Shown piece after piece: positions 17,893 to 26,478 of a stretch of DNA of 64,000 nt. The stretch comes from Paenibacillus phytohabitans (GTDB lineage Bacteria > Bacillota > Bacilli > Paenibacillales > Paenibacillaceae). Below the pieces are notes generated by a model. It searched no databases. It was not told the DNA's origin and saw nothing but the letters and a program-made list of their open reading frames with translations. The translations under genes were made by a program, and so were the position numbers. Every line of letters starts with the position of its first letter. The stretch's first letter is position 1. Where the stretch lies: assembly GCF_013141775.1 (NCBI RefSeq), contig NZ_WHOB01000020.1, positions 248,001 to 312,000 of the forward strand. The letters are read 5' to 3'.

Positions 17893-17933
17893 ATTGCAGT
17901 AGAAACTTAACCGGATTTCTGCATTTACTGCAT
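17893..17933. promoter_or_regulatory. Candidate TetR operator in the divergent regulator/AKR region
   Basis: GCAGTAGAAA and TTTCTGC, then TGCAGTA and TACTGCA, form overlapping inverted repeats between the divergent TetR and aldo/keto reductase genes. Assignment to this regulator is inferred from position. Confidence 0.35.
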
Positions 17934-18032
17934 TGCTTAATAGGCTTCAAGGTTCTACAATACGATGTATATGTTCCAATTATAACCAATTAAGAGCAGG
18001 TTTTCATACTAACCTTACGGGAGTGGATACGC

Positions 18033-18968
18033 TTGAATAGAAGAAGATACGGCAATACGGGAAAGACTGTATCGGAGATTGGCTTCGGTGCCTGGCAGCT
18101 TGGGAATAAGCAGGATTGGGAAGCCATGGAGGATCGTGCAGCGGTCTCTCTGGTGCATGAAGCGCTGGAGCGCGGGATGAATTTCTTCGATACTGCCCCG
18201 GGTTACGGGGGCGGTGCCAGTGAAACCCTGCTTGGGACCGCCTTATCCGGCAGACGCGCCAGCGCTGTGATCAACACCAAATTCGGCCACGGGGCGGATG
18301 GCAGCACCAGCTTTGATGCGGGCCACATCCGTTCCTCCGTCGAAGGCAGCTTACAGCGTCTGCGGACGGATTATGTGGATTCCGTGCTGATTCATAATCC
18401 GCCTTTTGAGCTGCTGGACGGGAAATACGGCCAGTACGACGAACTGGACAAGCTAAAAGCCGAAGGAAAGATTCTCTCTTACGGGGTTTCGGTCGATTCC
18501 GTGCCGGAAATGCTGGAGGTCATCCGCCATACGGATATCGGCGTTATGGAGGTGATGTTCAATATCTTTTACCAGGAAACGGCGGAAGCTTTCGGGCTGG
18601 CCCATGAGAAAAACATAGCGATCATCGTCAAGGTCCCTCTGGACTCGGGCTGGCTCTCCGGCAAATATGACAGCAGCAGCACCTTTGAAGGGGTAAGAAG
18701 CCGCTGGTCGCCGGAGGTGATCGCAAAACGCGCCGCCCTGGTGGATCGCATCCGGTTCATAACGGACGAAGAGACGACCATGACTATGGCTGCCCTGCGC
18801 TTCATCCTTGCTCATCCGGAGGTCACCACCGTTATTCCCGGAGTACGCAGCAGCGCACAGCTGGCCGAGAATATATCCGCAAGCCGCGAGGTGATGCCAC
18901 CGGAGCATGTGGTGAAGCTGAAGGAGCTGTGGGACCAGGAGATCCGGGATCAGCAGCTGGGCTGGTAA
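18033..18968 (+). CDS. Aldo/keto reductase
   Basis: A 311-residue NADPH-dependent oxidoreductase of the AKR superfamily. Visible are GFGAWQLGN at the N terminus, FFDTAPGYGGGASE with catalytic Asp and Tyr, INTKFGHG with catalytic Lys, and DSVLIHNPP, in which His is conserved. The TIM-barrel C terminus has VIPGVRSSAQLAENI, the NADPH phosphate site. It starts with TTG at 18033 behind GGGAGTG. Substrate unknown; shares a promoter region with the TetR gene but points the other way. Confidence 0.9.
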   Translation: MNRRRYGNTGKTVSEIGFGAWQLGNKQDWEAMEDRAAVSLVHEALERGMNFFDTAPGYGGGASETLLGTALSGRRASAVINTKFGHGADGSTSFDAGHIRSSVEGSLQRLRTDYVDSVLIHNPPFELLDGKYGQYDELDKLKAEGKILSYGVSVDSVPEMLEVIRHTDIGVMEVMFNIFYQETAEAFGLAHEKNIAIIVKVPLDSGWLSGKYDSSSTFEGVRSRWSPEVIAKRAALVDRIRFITDEETTMTMAALRFILAHPEVTTVIPGVRSSAQLAENISASREVMPPEHVVKLKELWDQEIRDQQLGW

Positions 18969-18980
18969 TCGGGGCTGCAG

Positions 18981-19709
18981 TTATTCCTTTTCGCCAAGCC
19001 GGACTGAATAGGTCTTGTACCCGTCTTCATTAATCTCCAGGCAGTTCAGCTGCTCTCCATATACACAGCCGCCGTCGATGCCAATCTTGTCTCCGTGCGG
19101 ACTGAACCAGACTCCTGCCCCGTCCTGTAAATCTACCGTGGAGGTATGGCCGAATACGACCGTCTTCACGGTAGAGGTTACCGGATGATTGTAGAACGGC
19201 TCGCGGATCCAGATGAAATCATACTCCCGCTGGCTTGTCCAGTCGGCAAGGGAAGGATCAATTCCTGCGTGGACGAATACATGAGTGTCCGTTTCATAAT
19301 AGAAAGGCAGTGTACTCAGGAAATCCAGATGCTCCTGATACTCGCGCCGCATATATTCCTTCATCTGCGCATACTCCTTCCAGCCTGAATCCGGGCGCAG
19401 CAGGACAGAATCATTCCCTCCGCAATAGCTCAGCAAGGTAAGAAATCCGCCGTTCGTAATCCAGTGCGTATCGCGTTTGTCATCCTCACCCGCGAGCGCA
19501 TCACACGCCATCTGATCATGATTGCCCCGCAGCACGACAACACCGTACTCTTCCGCAAGACGTTTCACCTGCTCAACCACCGCCCTGCTGTCCGGCCCCC
19601 GGTCCACATAATCACCAAGCAGAATTAACTGGTCTTCGGAGGGGATATAGCTGGCTCTGCGGAGCAGCAGGTTGAATTCCTCCACGCATCCATGAATGTC
19701 ACTGATCAC
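18981..19709 (-). CDS. PP1/PrpE-like metallophosphatase; start codon unusual
   Basis: A 242-residue calcineurin-like phosphoesterase with the full set of metal ligands: SDIHG, LGDYVDRGPDS, LRGNHDQ and FVHAGID, plus VFGHT. It resembles bacterial serine/threonine or diadenosine tetraphosphate phosphatases. The reported start is GTG at 19709, but this removes the first beta strand (the family normally opens MRTLVISDIHG). The preceding codons do encode R-T-L-V behind an AGGAGG, yet the codon 8 nt from that AGGAGG (19719-19721) is ATC, and the frame is closed by TGA further up. Either an AUC start or a base error is possible. Confidence 0.8.
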   Translation of the reverse strand: MISDIHGCVEEFNLLLRRASYIPSEDQLILLGDYVDRGPDSRAVVEQVKRLAEEYGVVVLRGNHDQMACDALAGEDDKRDTHWITNGGFLTLLSYCGGNDSVLLRPDSGWKEYAQMKEYMRREYQEHLDFLSTLPFYYETDTHVFVHAGIDPSLADWTSQREYDFIWIREPFYNHPVTSTVKTVVFGHTSTVDLQDGAGVWFSPHGDKIGIDGGCVYGEQLNCLEINEDGYKTYSVRLGEKE

Positions 19710-19853
19710 TAAAGTTCTGATACTCGTTCCCTCCTCTTCTTTTCATAAGATACCTTACACTCAGAATATTAATTATACTGATAAAACCGGATTACCGCAC
19801 GGACCGGCTGCTGAAAACCAGTTGTAAGCGGTTATGAGGACAGCGGCCTGCAG

Positions 19854-19890
19854 AAAAAAGAGGTTAGCCCGCTCTGCCGGGAAACCTCTT
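19854..19890 (-). terminator. Terminator after the sigma/DUF1835 gene
   Basis: Stem GAGGTT/AACCTC with an inner CCCG/CGGG, followed by TTTTTT on the minus strand. It lies about 25 bp past the stop codon. Confidence 0.85.
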
Positions 19891-19912
19891 CATCCGATAC
19901 TATTGCTCTGTA

Positions 19913-21493
19913 TTACGTTCCGACCTGCACCGGTAATTCAGCAGCGCTGTCCCAGCGCCAAGGCACCTCATACCCCTGCAGATGCAGCCCGCCGTACCAT
20001 TCATCTACACCTTGCACGCTCACTCTATCCGCTGTTCCGGCCAATACCCGCTCTCCCAGCTCTGATAGTATAACTGTACGCTTCAGGAATTCCGGTACTT
20101 CTCTGTAATCTGTCATTTCTGCCGTACCCTCAATAATAAGCAGAGGATGCTCTCCAGCCGTCAGTGTGCGAAGAACCTTCCAGTATTCCACATCTCCCAT
20201 TCCCAGCCGGTGCAGTGCATCTGTAACTTGACGGAACAGCTTCAGAGGCGTATCTGCCCCGCCAGCCGCAGCCTCAAGCGTTGTCTGTTCGACAATACCA
20301 AGACCGTTATAAACTGAAGGCAGACGCGAGAGATGAAGCTTGAAGGCATCATAGGCAAAAGAAAACGCGGATTTGGACAGTTCGGGCTTACTCTCCTCCA
20401 GGGTCTGCGCCAGTTGCCGGGGATCTGGAGATGCATATGCCTGCCATAGCCTGCTCCCAAGCTGCAGCTCCTCCGTGCCGATATTCTGCCAGGTTCCGGA
20501 CAAGGTCTGAAGCTGTTCTGCCGTAAGCTGGCCCAGGCCATGGAACAGCTCAATTCCGGGAAATTCCCCGATGCAGAGCAGACTCAGCTTCGTGCTGCCC
20601 AGCTTCCGGTTGCTGAACCAGTGCAGCAGATAGGCCAGCATACTCTGGTCAAACAGATCATGCTCAAACCACAGCACCACTTCATCATACTTGTGGAATC
20701 CGCTGAGCATGCGTTCCTGCTCCTCACAGCCCTTCATATATTCTTCTGCTGGAATTCCCAGTGTAGCCTGCAGAACCTCTGCCCGCAGCTGCCGTTTCTG
20801 CTCTGACGACGGATCAATGAATATCGGCCCCGCCGTGTAGATTTCTCTCCATATGAGCACATCCCCTTGGACAATCCCCTGCTTCAGCTTATCTCCAACG
20901 AAATCACCGTTCACAATATGCAGCATACGCTGTCCTCCCTCTTGTAACAGATTCAATGCGGCCGCAAGATCAGCCACGGGAAAAGCCCCCTTCAGCTTGC
21001 GTCTGCCGTCATACAGCCTTTTCTTCAGCGTTCCGGCCGGAATGCCCAAATAAACGGAAATCTCCTGAAGCGAATAGCCATAAAAGTAGAACAGCTGCAG
21101 CGGTACCCGCAGGCTGGCGGACAATTGTGCCACCGAGCTATGCAGCACCTGTGCCCATTCTCTGCGTTCGGCAATTTCCTCAACGCCCGGAGAAGACACG
21201 GCGACATGCTCTGCAGCCTCTAGAGGCAGCAGTGTTTGGTGCCTGCGCCGCAGCAGCCGGTGGCACTGCCTGACCACAATGGTTCTGAACCAGCCCGGAA
21301 ACGCCGCCGGCTCCTGCAGACTCCCAAGGTTCATATATGCCTCGATGAGGGCCTCCTGTACCGCGTCTTCCGCCAGCTGAACATCTCCCAGCATATTGTA
21401 AGACACTACGTAAGCCATCCCCCGGACATGCTCTGTCAGCTGCCTGAAAGCTCCGGCGTCCCCCTTCTGTGCTTCTTCAATCCACTGCAGCAT
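19913..21493 (-). CDS. ECF-type sigma factor fused to a DUF1835 protein
   Basis: A 526-residue fusion. Residues 1-165 form a sigma-70 region 2 (MLGDVQLAEDAVQEALIEAY, the core-binding helix) and region 4 (YGYSLQEISVYLGIPAGTLK, a sigma-4 HTH). Residues from about 188 onward start with MLHIVNGDFVGDKLKQG, exactly how stand-alone DUF1835 proteins begin, and continue with GDVLIWREIYTAGP and LWFEHDLFDQ. The open frame crosses the junction without interruption. No anti-sigma gene is adjacent, so the C-terminal domain may itself be the controlling element, as known for ECF groups with long C-terminal extensions. DUF1835 has no assigned biochemical function. Confidence 0.85.
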   Translation of the reverse strand: MLQWIEEAQKGDAGAFRQLTEHVRGMAYVVSYNMLGDVQLAEDAVQEALIEAYMNLGSLQEPAAFPGWFRTIVVRQCHRLLRRRHQTLLPLEAAEHVAVSSPGVEEIAERREWAQVLHSSVAQLSASLRVPLQLFYFYGYSLQEISVYLGIPAGTLKKRLYDGRRKLKGAFPVADLAAALNLLQEGGQRMLHIVNGDFVGDKLKQGIVQGDVLIWREIYTAGPIFIDPSSEQKRQLRAEVLQATLGIPAEEYMKGCEEQERMLSGFHKYDEVVLWFEHDLFDQSMLAYLLHWFSNRKLGSTKLSLLCIGEFPGIELFHGLGQLTAEQLQTLSGTWQNIGTEELQLGSRLWQAYASPDPRQLAQTLEESKPELSKSAFSFAYDAFKLHLSRLPSVYNGLGIVEQTTLEAAAGGADTPLKLFRQVTDALHRLGMGDVEYWKVLRTLTAGEHPLLIIEGTAEMTDYREVPEFLKRTVILSELGERVLAGTADRVSVQGVDEWYGGLHLQGYEVPWRWDSAAELPVQVGT

Positions 21494-21802
21494 AGGCCTG
21501 CGAACCTCATTTCTGTATTTTCATCTGTTCTAAGGATAAGTGCCATACCGCGGGGAAAAGGTTACAAAATATTGTTCAAGATCCGGGTTAGCCTATCTAT
21601 GCTACACGCTTATAGTTTATTGACCAGTGTCAGGTTTATATTTTGATAAATTAAATTTATACAAATTAATTTTATTCTAATTAATTTTTAACAATGTGTG
21701 ATACTATTATTTCATTTAGCAAATCTTGGAGGCCGGGAGGATATTCAAGCGATCACACTCGCCTATTCATTGGAGACAATACAAATTTCAGGAGGCATAA
21801 CA
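21494..21802 (+). other. AT-rich intergenic leader of the SLH protein gene
   Basis: The 309-bp gap between divergent genes. Its second half is very AT-rich and contains two copies of AATTAATT (21664-21671, 21679-21686). AGGAGG at 21790-21795 serves the TTG start at 21803. No confident promoter or RNA gene seen. Confidence 0.5.
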
Positions 21803-23980
21803 TTGAACCTTAAACCCGGCAGGCTTTTTCTCTCCACACTAATGATAGTTACCGCACTTTATTCTTCTTCGGCTGGAACCGCTTTTGGCGCGGCAGCACC
21901 TTCATTAACAGGCATCACAGGCCACTGGGCTCAGAACGAAGTGACGGACTGGGTTGAAAAAGGGTTCATTCAGGGATACGCCGACGGCAGCTTCAAGCCG
22001 GATAACAGTCTGAAAAGAACCGAATTCATGGCGCTGATTAATCGAGCGTTTGGATTCACTGAAACGGCGGCTGTCTCTTATACGGATCTGTCTTCAAGCA
22101 ACTGGGCCTACGCTGAGGTTGCCAAAGCAGTCAAAGCCGGATATATCAACGGGTATTCAGATGGCACAATCGGTACAGGCAAGACCATCAGCAGACAGGA
22201 AGCCGCAGTGATTATCAACCGGTTATTGAAGCTGGATGCAGCCCGGACCAGCGCTCTTTTCAGCGATTCCAAGGATATTGCCGCCTGGGCTCTCGGCTCG
22301 GTAAATGCAGTAGCCTCTGCAGGAATCATGAAAGGGTATTCCGAAGATAACAGCTTCAAGCCCGGCAGGGATATTACACGCGCGGAAGCAGTAGTGTCCT
22401 TAACACGGACCAAGGCCATTGAGACTGCTCCGGCCAGTACACCGGATAATACCGGCACGGTCACCCCTTCGGCAACTGTCTCACCGGCAGCCAGTCCAAC
22501 CGCTTCACCGACTGCTACACCTTCACCTGTCCGGAACCCCGATATTCCTTCCGTTCCAACAGCCACACCTGAACCTGTCTCCACACCTACAGCAGCGCCA
22601 GAACCGGAAGCTACAGTAACACCAGAACCTACAGCGACTCCGGCTGCGACTCCCGATCCGGCAGATACGACAGCCCCGATCCTTACGGGTGTAACTCTTG
22701 GAGCGGTTACTGTAGGAGAGAATGTATACGGGACAAGTAACGAAGCGGGTTATTTGTATCTGGTTCCTTCCACTGTAGCAGTGACCCCGGCGGGTCTGGA
22801 AGCTTCCGTCCAAGCTGCGCACGGGACCAAGCTGGCGGTAAGCGCCTCTGTCTACTCCTCACTGAACACGCAGGGTCTGCCAGCGGATAATTATGTCGTG
22901 TATGCTGTAGATGGCGCCGGCAATATTTCGGTTCCTTCAGGCACTATTGAGGTTAAAGCCATTGAGCTGACTATAGGTCTCCCAGTCTCCCTTACGGAGT
23001 CCAAAACCTATGATGGCACCGCCACAGCAGCAGTAACCGCAGGTCCGCTGACCGGCGTGCTAAGCGGTGACGTAGTAGAAGTGCATGCCTCCGCTTCTTA
23101 CAACAGCGCGGCGCTAGGGGTTAACAAGACTATAACTGTTGTCTATACCATAAGCGGAGCCCAGTCAGCCAGCTATATTGCTCCAGCCCCATACACCGTC
23201 CATACGGGAATTATCTCGCTGAATCAATTGACTCTCGGGGCCCCGGATCTGACCTTGGCGAAGTTCAAGGACGGAACAACCACCGCAGCTGTGACCCCTG
23301 GTCAGCTCATTGGAGTAATCCCCGGGGATGATGTCAGTGTGAGCGCCGTTGCCAATTATGATACCTCTGCAGTAGGTACGAACAAAACTATAACTGTAGT
23401 CTATACACTTAGCGGTGCTGATGCCGGAAATTATATTGCACCTGCGAACTATATCGTGAACACAGGTGAAATTGACCGGGATCAGATTACACGCTCCAGA
23501 GTCTATGATGGAACTACTGCGGCGCTAGTGGTTGCTGGTGCTGTGACCGGAATTTTCGACGGGGATGATGTGACCGTGCATGCTTTCGGGACGTACGACA
23601 ATACCAGCGTAGGTGTAAACAAAATCATCACCATTTCATACACCTTAACAGGTATAGACGCAGGCAACTACTATCCGCCTGTCGACTATACCATAAGCAC
23701 GGGAATCATCACCGCCTTGCAGTTAGACATTACCCCACCAGTCATCACAGAGTCCAAGCTCTATGACGGAACGCTATCAGCGCAAGTCACTCCAGGCACT
23801 CTGATTGGAGTCCTTCCGGGAGATGATGTAACGGTCAGCGCAACGGCTGCCTATAGCGACGCTACTGTGGGCAGCGGCAAAATCATCACCGTAGTCTACA
23901 CTCTATCTGGGGACGATGCCGCGAACTATTTTGCACCAGGGAATTATATGATTTCCACAGGTGTGATTGTAGCGCCTTAG
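21803..23980 (+). CDS. S-layer-anchored protein: signal peptide, 3 SLH, 4 YDG repeats
   Basis: A 725-residue secreted surface protein. The signal peptide ends near AFGAA. Three SLH domains follow (HWAQNEVTDWVEKGFIQGYA, NWAYAEVAKAVKAGYINGYS, and the third ending DITRAEAVVSLTR), which bind pyruvylated cell-wall polymer. Next are a Pro/Thr/Ala-rich linker of about 80 residues, an Ig-like unit (about 22680-22970), and four tandem YDG-type repeats of about 75-80 residues, each with K/R-x-Y/K-DGT and a NK-x-ITVVYT or similar core. TTG 21803 was chosen because AGGAGG lies 7 nt upstream and it yields a clean signal peptide. YDG repeats occur in adhesin-like proteins; binding target unknown. Confidence 0.9.
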   Translation: MNLKPGRLFLSTLMIVTALYSSSAGTAFGAAAPSLTGITGHWAQNEVTDWVEKGFIQGYADGSFKPDNSLKRTEFMALINRAFGFTETAAVSYTDLSSSNWAYAEVAKAVKAGYINGYSDGTIGTGKTISRQEAAVIINRLLKLDAARTSALFSDSKDIAAWALGSVNAVASAGIMKGYSEDNSFKPGRDITRAEAVVSLTRTKAIETAPASTPDNTGTVTPSATVSPAASPTASPTATPSPVRNPDIPSVPTATPEPVSTPTAAPEPEATVTPEPTATPAATPDPADTTAPILTGVTLGAVTVGENVYGTSNEAGYLYLVPSTVAVTPAGLEASVQAAHGTKLAVSASVYSSLNTQGLPADNYVVYAVDGAGNISVPSGTIEVKAIELTIGLPVSLTESKTYDGTATAAVTAGPLTGVLSGDVVEVHASASYNSAALGVNKTITVVYTISGAQSASYIAPAPYTVHTGIISLNQLTLGAPDLTLAKFKDGTTTAAVTPGQLIGVIPGDDVSVSAVANYDTSAVGTNKTITVVYTLSGADAGNYIAPANYIVNTGEIDRDQITRSRVYDGTTAALVVAGAVTGIFDGDDVTVHAFGTYDNTSVGVNKIITISYTLTGIDAGNYYPPVDYTISTGIITALQLDITPPVITESKLYDGTLSAQVTPGTLIGVLPGDDVTVSATAAYSDATVGSGKIITVVYTLSGDDAANYFAPGNYMISTGVIVAP

Positions 23981-24008
23981 GCAGAGATATTATGAACACT
24001 TGTTAAAA

Positions 24009-24058
24009 GATAAAAGCGTCCCGCGAGCCGTGAACAGGCTGGCTGGGGCGTTTTTGTT
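24009..24058 (+). terminator. Terminator after the SLH protein gene
   Basis: Imperfect GC-rich hairpin (GCGTCCCGCGAGCC against GGCTGGCTGGGGCG) followed by TTTTTGTTG, about 30 bp past the stop. Confidence 0.7.
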
Positions 24059-24146
24059 GTTGGGAGTAGTAAATCGCTTGCCCGATGGTTTGCAGTGACC
24101 CAATTACGGTATATGCCTGGGAGTTGGGAGTATGGTATATGCTTAC

Positions 24147-24335
24147 TTAATTGCACTCTGTACAACTAAATTGTCTGATTTACAACCGATTCTTCGTTTA
24201 GTTGTATTTCGTACAATTAAACTGCCTGTGTAGATTGCTTATCACCTATTCGGGCAGATTTAGTTGTACAGATTACAGTTATTTGATGCAGGTATCCCTT
24301 TTCGCTGTTTTTAATTGTACATTCTACAACTATCA
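24147..24335. repeat. Cluster of four short palindromic repeats
   Basis: Four units of about 24-27 bp at 24147-24170, 24197-24221, 24259-24283 and 24308-24335. Each is built on TTTAGTTGTA...TACAATTAAA or a degenerate form. The second is the cleanest palindrome: TTTAGTTGTA, 5-nt spacer, TACAATTAAA. Related cores occur at 1490-1515 (TTAATTGCACTTTGTA) and at 59585-59800, so this is a dispersed family. The last unit overlaps the 3' end of kptA. Confidence 0.75.
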
Positions 24336-24862
24336 ATGAATTCAGGCGGAATGTAGTCCGCTAGCCAGATATTATGATTGCCGTGATAAAACTTGATCCC
24401 TTCGTCCGCTGCCTTCCCGGCGTCGATTGTTAAGATCACAGGATTGGAATCTTTCCGGCCTCCAACCAGCTTTGCTGTTTCCGTATCCACCGAGAAATGA
24501 ACATACTGTCTCTTCATTGGTTTAAGCCCATCAGCCAGAATCGTCTCCACCCATTGCCTGGCTGTCCCATGGTACAGAACGGGGGGTGGGGTTTCATTCT
24601 GCTTAATTATCTTTTGAGGCACAGAGTGCCCATATAGCGCCCTTATTTTGCCCTCCACAATCTCATGCCGCTGTTTAGCCGAACCCTCTATCATCTTAGC
24701 CACATCATCTGCAGTTACTGAATTCCATTGTTGCTCAAGGTGCAATGCATTTAATAGCTGCTCCATCTCTACAAAGCCCTCATCATCTAATTCCAGTTCA
24801 TACTCCCATGGCGCGTGACGCAGTGCATATGAAACCTCTTTGCTGAGCTTCGAATAATCCAT
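24311..24862 (-). CDS. kptA: RNA 2'-phosphotransferase (Tpt1/KptA)
   Basis: A 183-residue Tpt1/KptA enzyme, which transfers a 2'-phosphate from RNA to NAD+, giving ADP-ribose 1'',2''-cyclic phosphate. In fungi it finishes tRNA splicing; the bacterial role is unresolved because bacteria lack that pathway. Motifs: SYALRHAPW with the first catalytic Arg-His, LYHGTARQW, and YVHFSVDTETAKLVGGRKD with conserved His and Arg residues. The ATG at 24862 has GAGGAGG at 6 nt. The last codons and the TAA stop lie inside a palindromic repeat unit, so the C terminus may have been altered by the repeat. Confidence 0.92.
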   Translation of the reverse strand: MDYSKLSKEVSYALRHAPWEYELELDDEGFVEMEQLLNALHLEQQWNSVTADDVAKMIEGSAKQRHEIVEGKIRALYGHSVPQKIIKQNETPPPVLYHGTARQWVETILADGLKPMKRQYVHFSVDTETAKLVGGRKDSNPVILTIDAGKAADEGIKFYHGNHNIWLADYIPPEFIDSCRMYN

Positions 24863-25095
24863 ATCAGACCTCCTCACTAAAATGCCGCTTTGGCGTCAAA
24901 AACATATATGATTACGAGTTTATCATATGTAACGCTGCCAACATAATACTGCGAAGGTTATATGTGATCCATCATCCGGCGAGAATGACTGGCGGTGGCG
25001 GTGGCGGTGGGCAAAGGCGAACGTAGCGGTGGCGGTGCTACAATGGCAACATTAGCGGCGGCGGTTCCATTGTCTTGTTCAGTCCCGTCCGCAGC
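24863..25095. repeat. Gene-free gap with GGCGGT-rich tract
   Basis: Between kptA and the sigF terminator. The segment 24985-25070 is dominated by GGCGGT and GCGGTG repeats in three patches (for example TGGCGGTGGCGGTGGCGGTG). No open reading frame with a ribosome binding site spans it. The remainder shows nothing recognisable. Confidence 0.5.
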
Positions 25096-25120
25096 AAAAA
25101 GCCGCCCCTCCCGAGGCGGC
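25096..25120 (-). terminator. Terminator of the spoIIA operon
   Basis: GCCGCC / GGCGGC stem with a short loop, followed by TTTTT on the minus strand. It lies 135 bp past the sigF stop. Confidence 0.75.
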
Positions 25121-25255
25121 CGTCCTGCACCCGTCACTGTACATCCTCATACCTGATTCATGCTCAACTGTACTGCCAGTCCGGCCATCCTGGCGGTTAA
25201 CGCCAACGGCGGGGCTGTTTGACTGCTGCATCGCTGCTGAACCCTTGAGTCCGGC

Positions 25256-26011
25256 CTACTGCGCGATCTGCTCGCGGATGTTCGCGAGAATCTTCTTCTC
25301 CAGCCTCGACACCTGAACCTGCGAAATGCCGAGGCGGCTGGCGACTTCGGACTGGGTCTGGTCGCGGTAGTAGCGCAGGTAGACAATCAGGCGCTCGCGC
25401 TCGGTTAAGGCGCCGATGGCCTCATTCAAGGCAAGCTTGTCGAACCAGCGCTCCTGCGACTCGTCGGCGATCTGGTCGATCAGGGTGATCGGATCGCCGT
25501 CGTTCTCGAAGACCGTCTCGTGGATCGAAGTCGGCGGCTTGTTGGCTTCCTGGGCGAAGACGATTTCTTCGGGCGTCACGCCCAGCGCCTCCGCCACTTC
25601 GCCGATGGTCGGCAGGCGGTCGAGCGTTTTGGACATTTCATCCTTCATCTTACGCACCTTATTGGCCATTTCCTTGAGTGAACGGCTGACCTTGAGTGTG
25701 CCGTCATCGCGGAGGAACCGCTGAATCTCGCCGATAATCATCGGCACCGCATAGGTGGAGAACTTGACCTCATAGCTGAGGTCGAATTTATCAACGGACT
25801 TCAGCAGTCCGATACAGCCGATCTGGAACAAATCATCCGGTTCATATCCACGGTTCATAAACCGCTGCACCACCGACCAGACGAGGCGGATATTGCAATT
25901 GACCAGCGTGTCGCGGGCCGTATTATCCCCGGCTTGACTGAGCGCGATTAGACGTTTGACCTCCGCATCGTCCAAATAGGTCGGCGGAGCTTTTTTTGAC
26001 TCTGCATCCAT
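25256..26011 (-). CDS. sigF: RNA polymerase sporulation sigma factor SigF
   Basis: A 251-residue sigma-F, the first forespore-specific sigma factor. Region 2 contains GYEPDDLFQIGCIGLLKSVD and EVKFSTYAVPMIIGEIQRFL. Region 3 covers VSRSLKEMANKVRKM, and region 4 ends in SEVASRLGISQVQVSRLEKK. It is the third gene of spoIIAA-spoIIAB-sigF, 11 bp after spoIIAB. It is held inactive by SpoIIAB until SpoIIAA is dephosphorylated in the forespore. Confidence 0.98.
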   Translation of the reverse strand: MDAESKKAPPTYLDDAEVKRLIALSQAGDNTARDTLVNCNIRLVWSVVQRFMNRGYEPDDLFQIGCIGLLKSVDKFDLSYEVKFSTYAVPMIIGEIQRFLRDDGTLKVSRSLKEMANKVRKMKDEMSKTLDRLPTIGEVAEALGVTPEEIVFAQEANKPPTSIHETVFENDGDPITLIDQIADESQERWFDKLALNEAIGALTERERLIVYLRYYRDQTQSEVASRLGISQVQVSRLEKKILANIREQIAQ

Positions 26012-26022
26012 GGCTCCAACCC

Positions 26023-26478
26023 CTAATTGTATAAAGCTTTTTTCGAGACGATGGTTTTCTTCATTGAAATGGATGTGCCGCGTCCCGGTTCACTGGTAAC
26101 TTCGAATTCATCCATGAAATTCTCCATAATGGTAAAACCCATGCCCGACCGCTCCAGCTCCGGCTTGGAGGTATACAGCGGCTGCTGGGCCAGCTCCAAA
26201 TCCTCAATACCTCTACCCTGATCTTCAATCGTCAAATGCACCGTCTCAACATCAATGGAAGCGGAGATGCTGACAAGACCTGCAGGATCACTGTCGTACC
26301 CGTGGATAATGCAGTTGGTGACCGCCTCCGACACAACCGTCTTCAGGTCATTCAGCTCCTCCATGGTCGGATCGAGCCTGGAGACAAAAGCCGCCACTAC
26401 CACACGTGCGAATGATTCATTCTCCGACAGTGCGGCAAACTGGACGCTCATGAAGTTACGGGCTTCACTATTTGTCAT
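26023..26478 (-). CDS. spoIIAB: Anti-sigma F factor SpoIIAB
   Basis: A 151-residue GHKL-type serine kinase and anti-sigma factor. The ATPase fold has the N box [14 protein letters not shown] and G boxes DQGRGIED and [16 protein letters not shown]. It binds SigF, and phosphorylates SpoIIAA on serine. The start overlaps the spoIIAA stop by 4 bp (ATGA), indicating translational coupling and balanced synthesis. Confidence 0.97.
   Translation of the reverse strand: MTNSEARNFMSVQFAALSENESFARVVVAAFVSRLDPTMEELNDLKTVVSEAVTNCIIHGYDSDPAGLVSISASIDVETVHLTIEDQGRGIEDLELAQQPLYTSKPELERSGMGFTIMENFMDEFEVTSEPGRGTSISMKKTIVSKKALYN

Noticed and set aside
24985..25070. GGCGGT tract as a Gly-rich protein gene
   Set aside because: No start codon with a ribosome binding site and no frame extending beyond the repeat.
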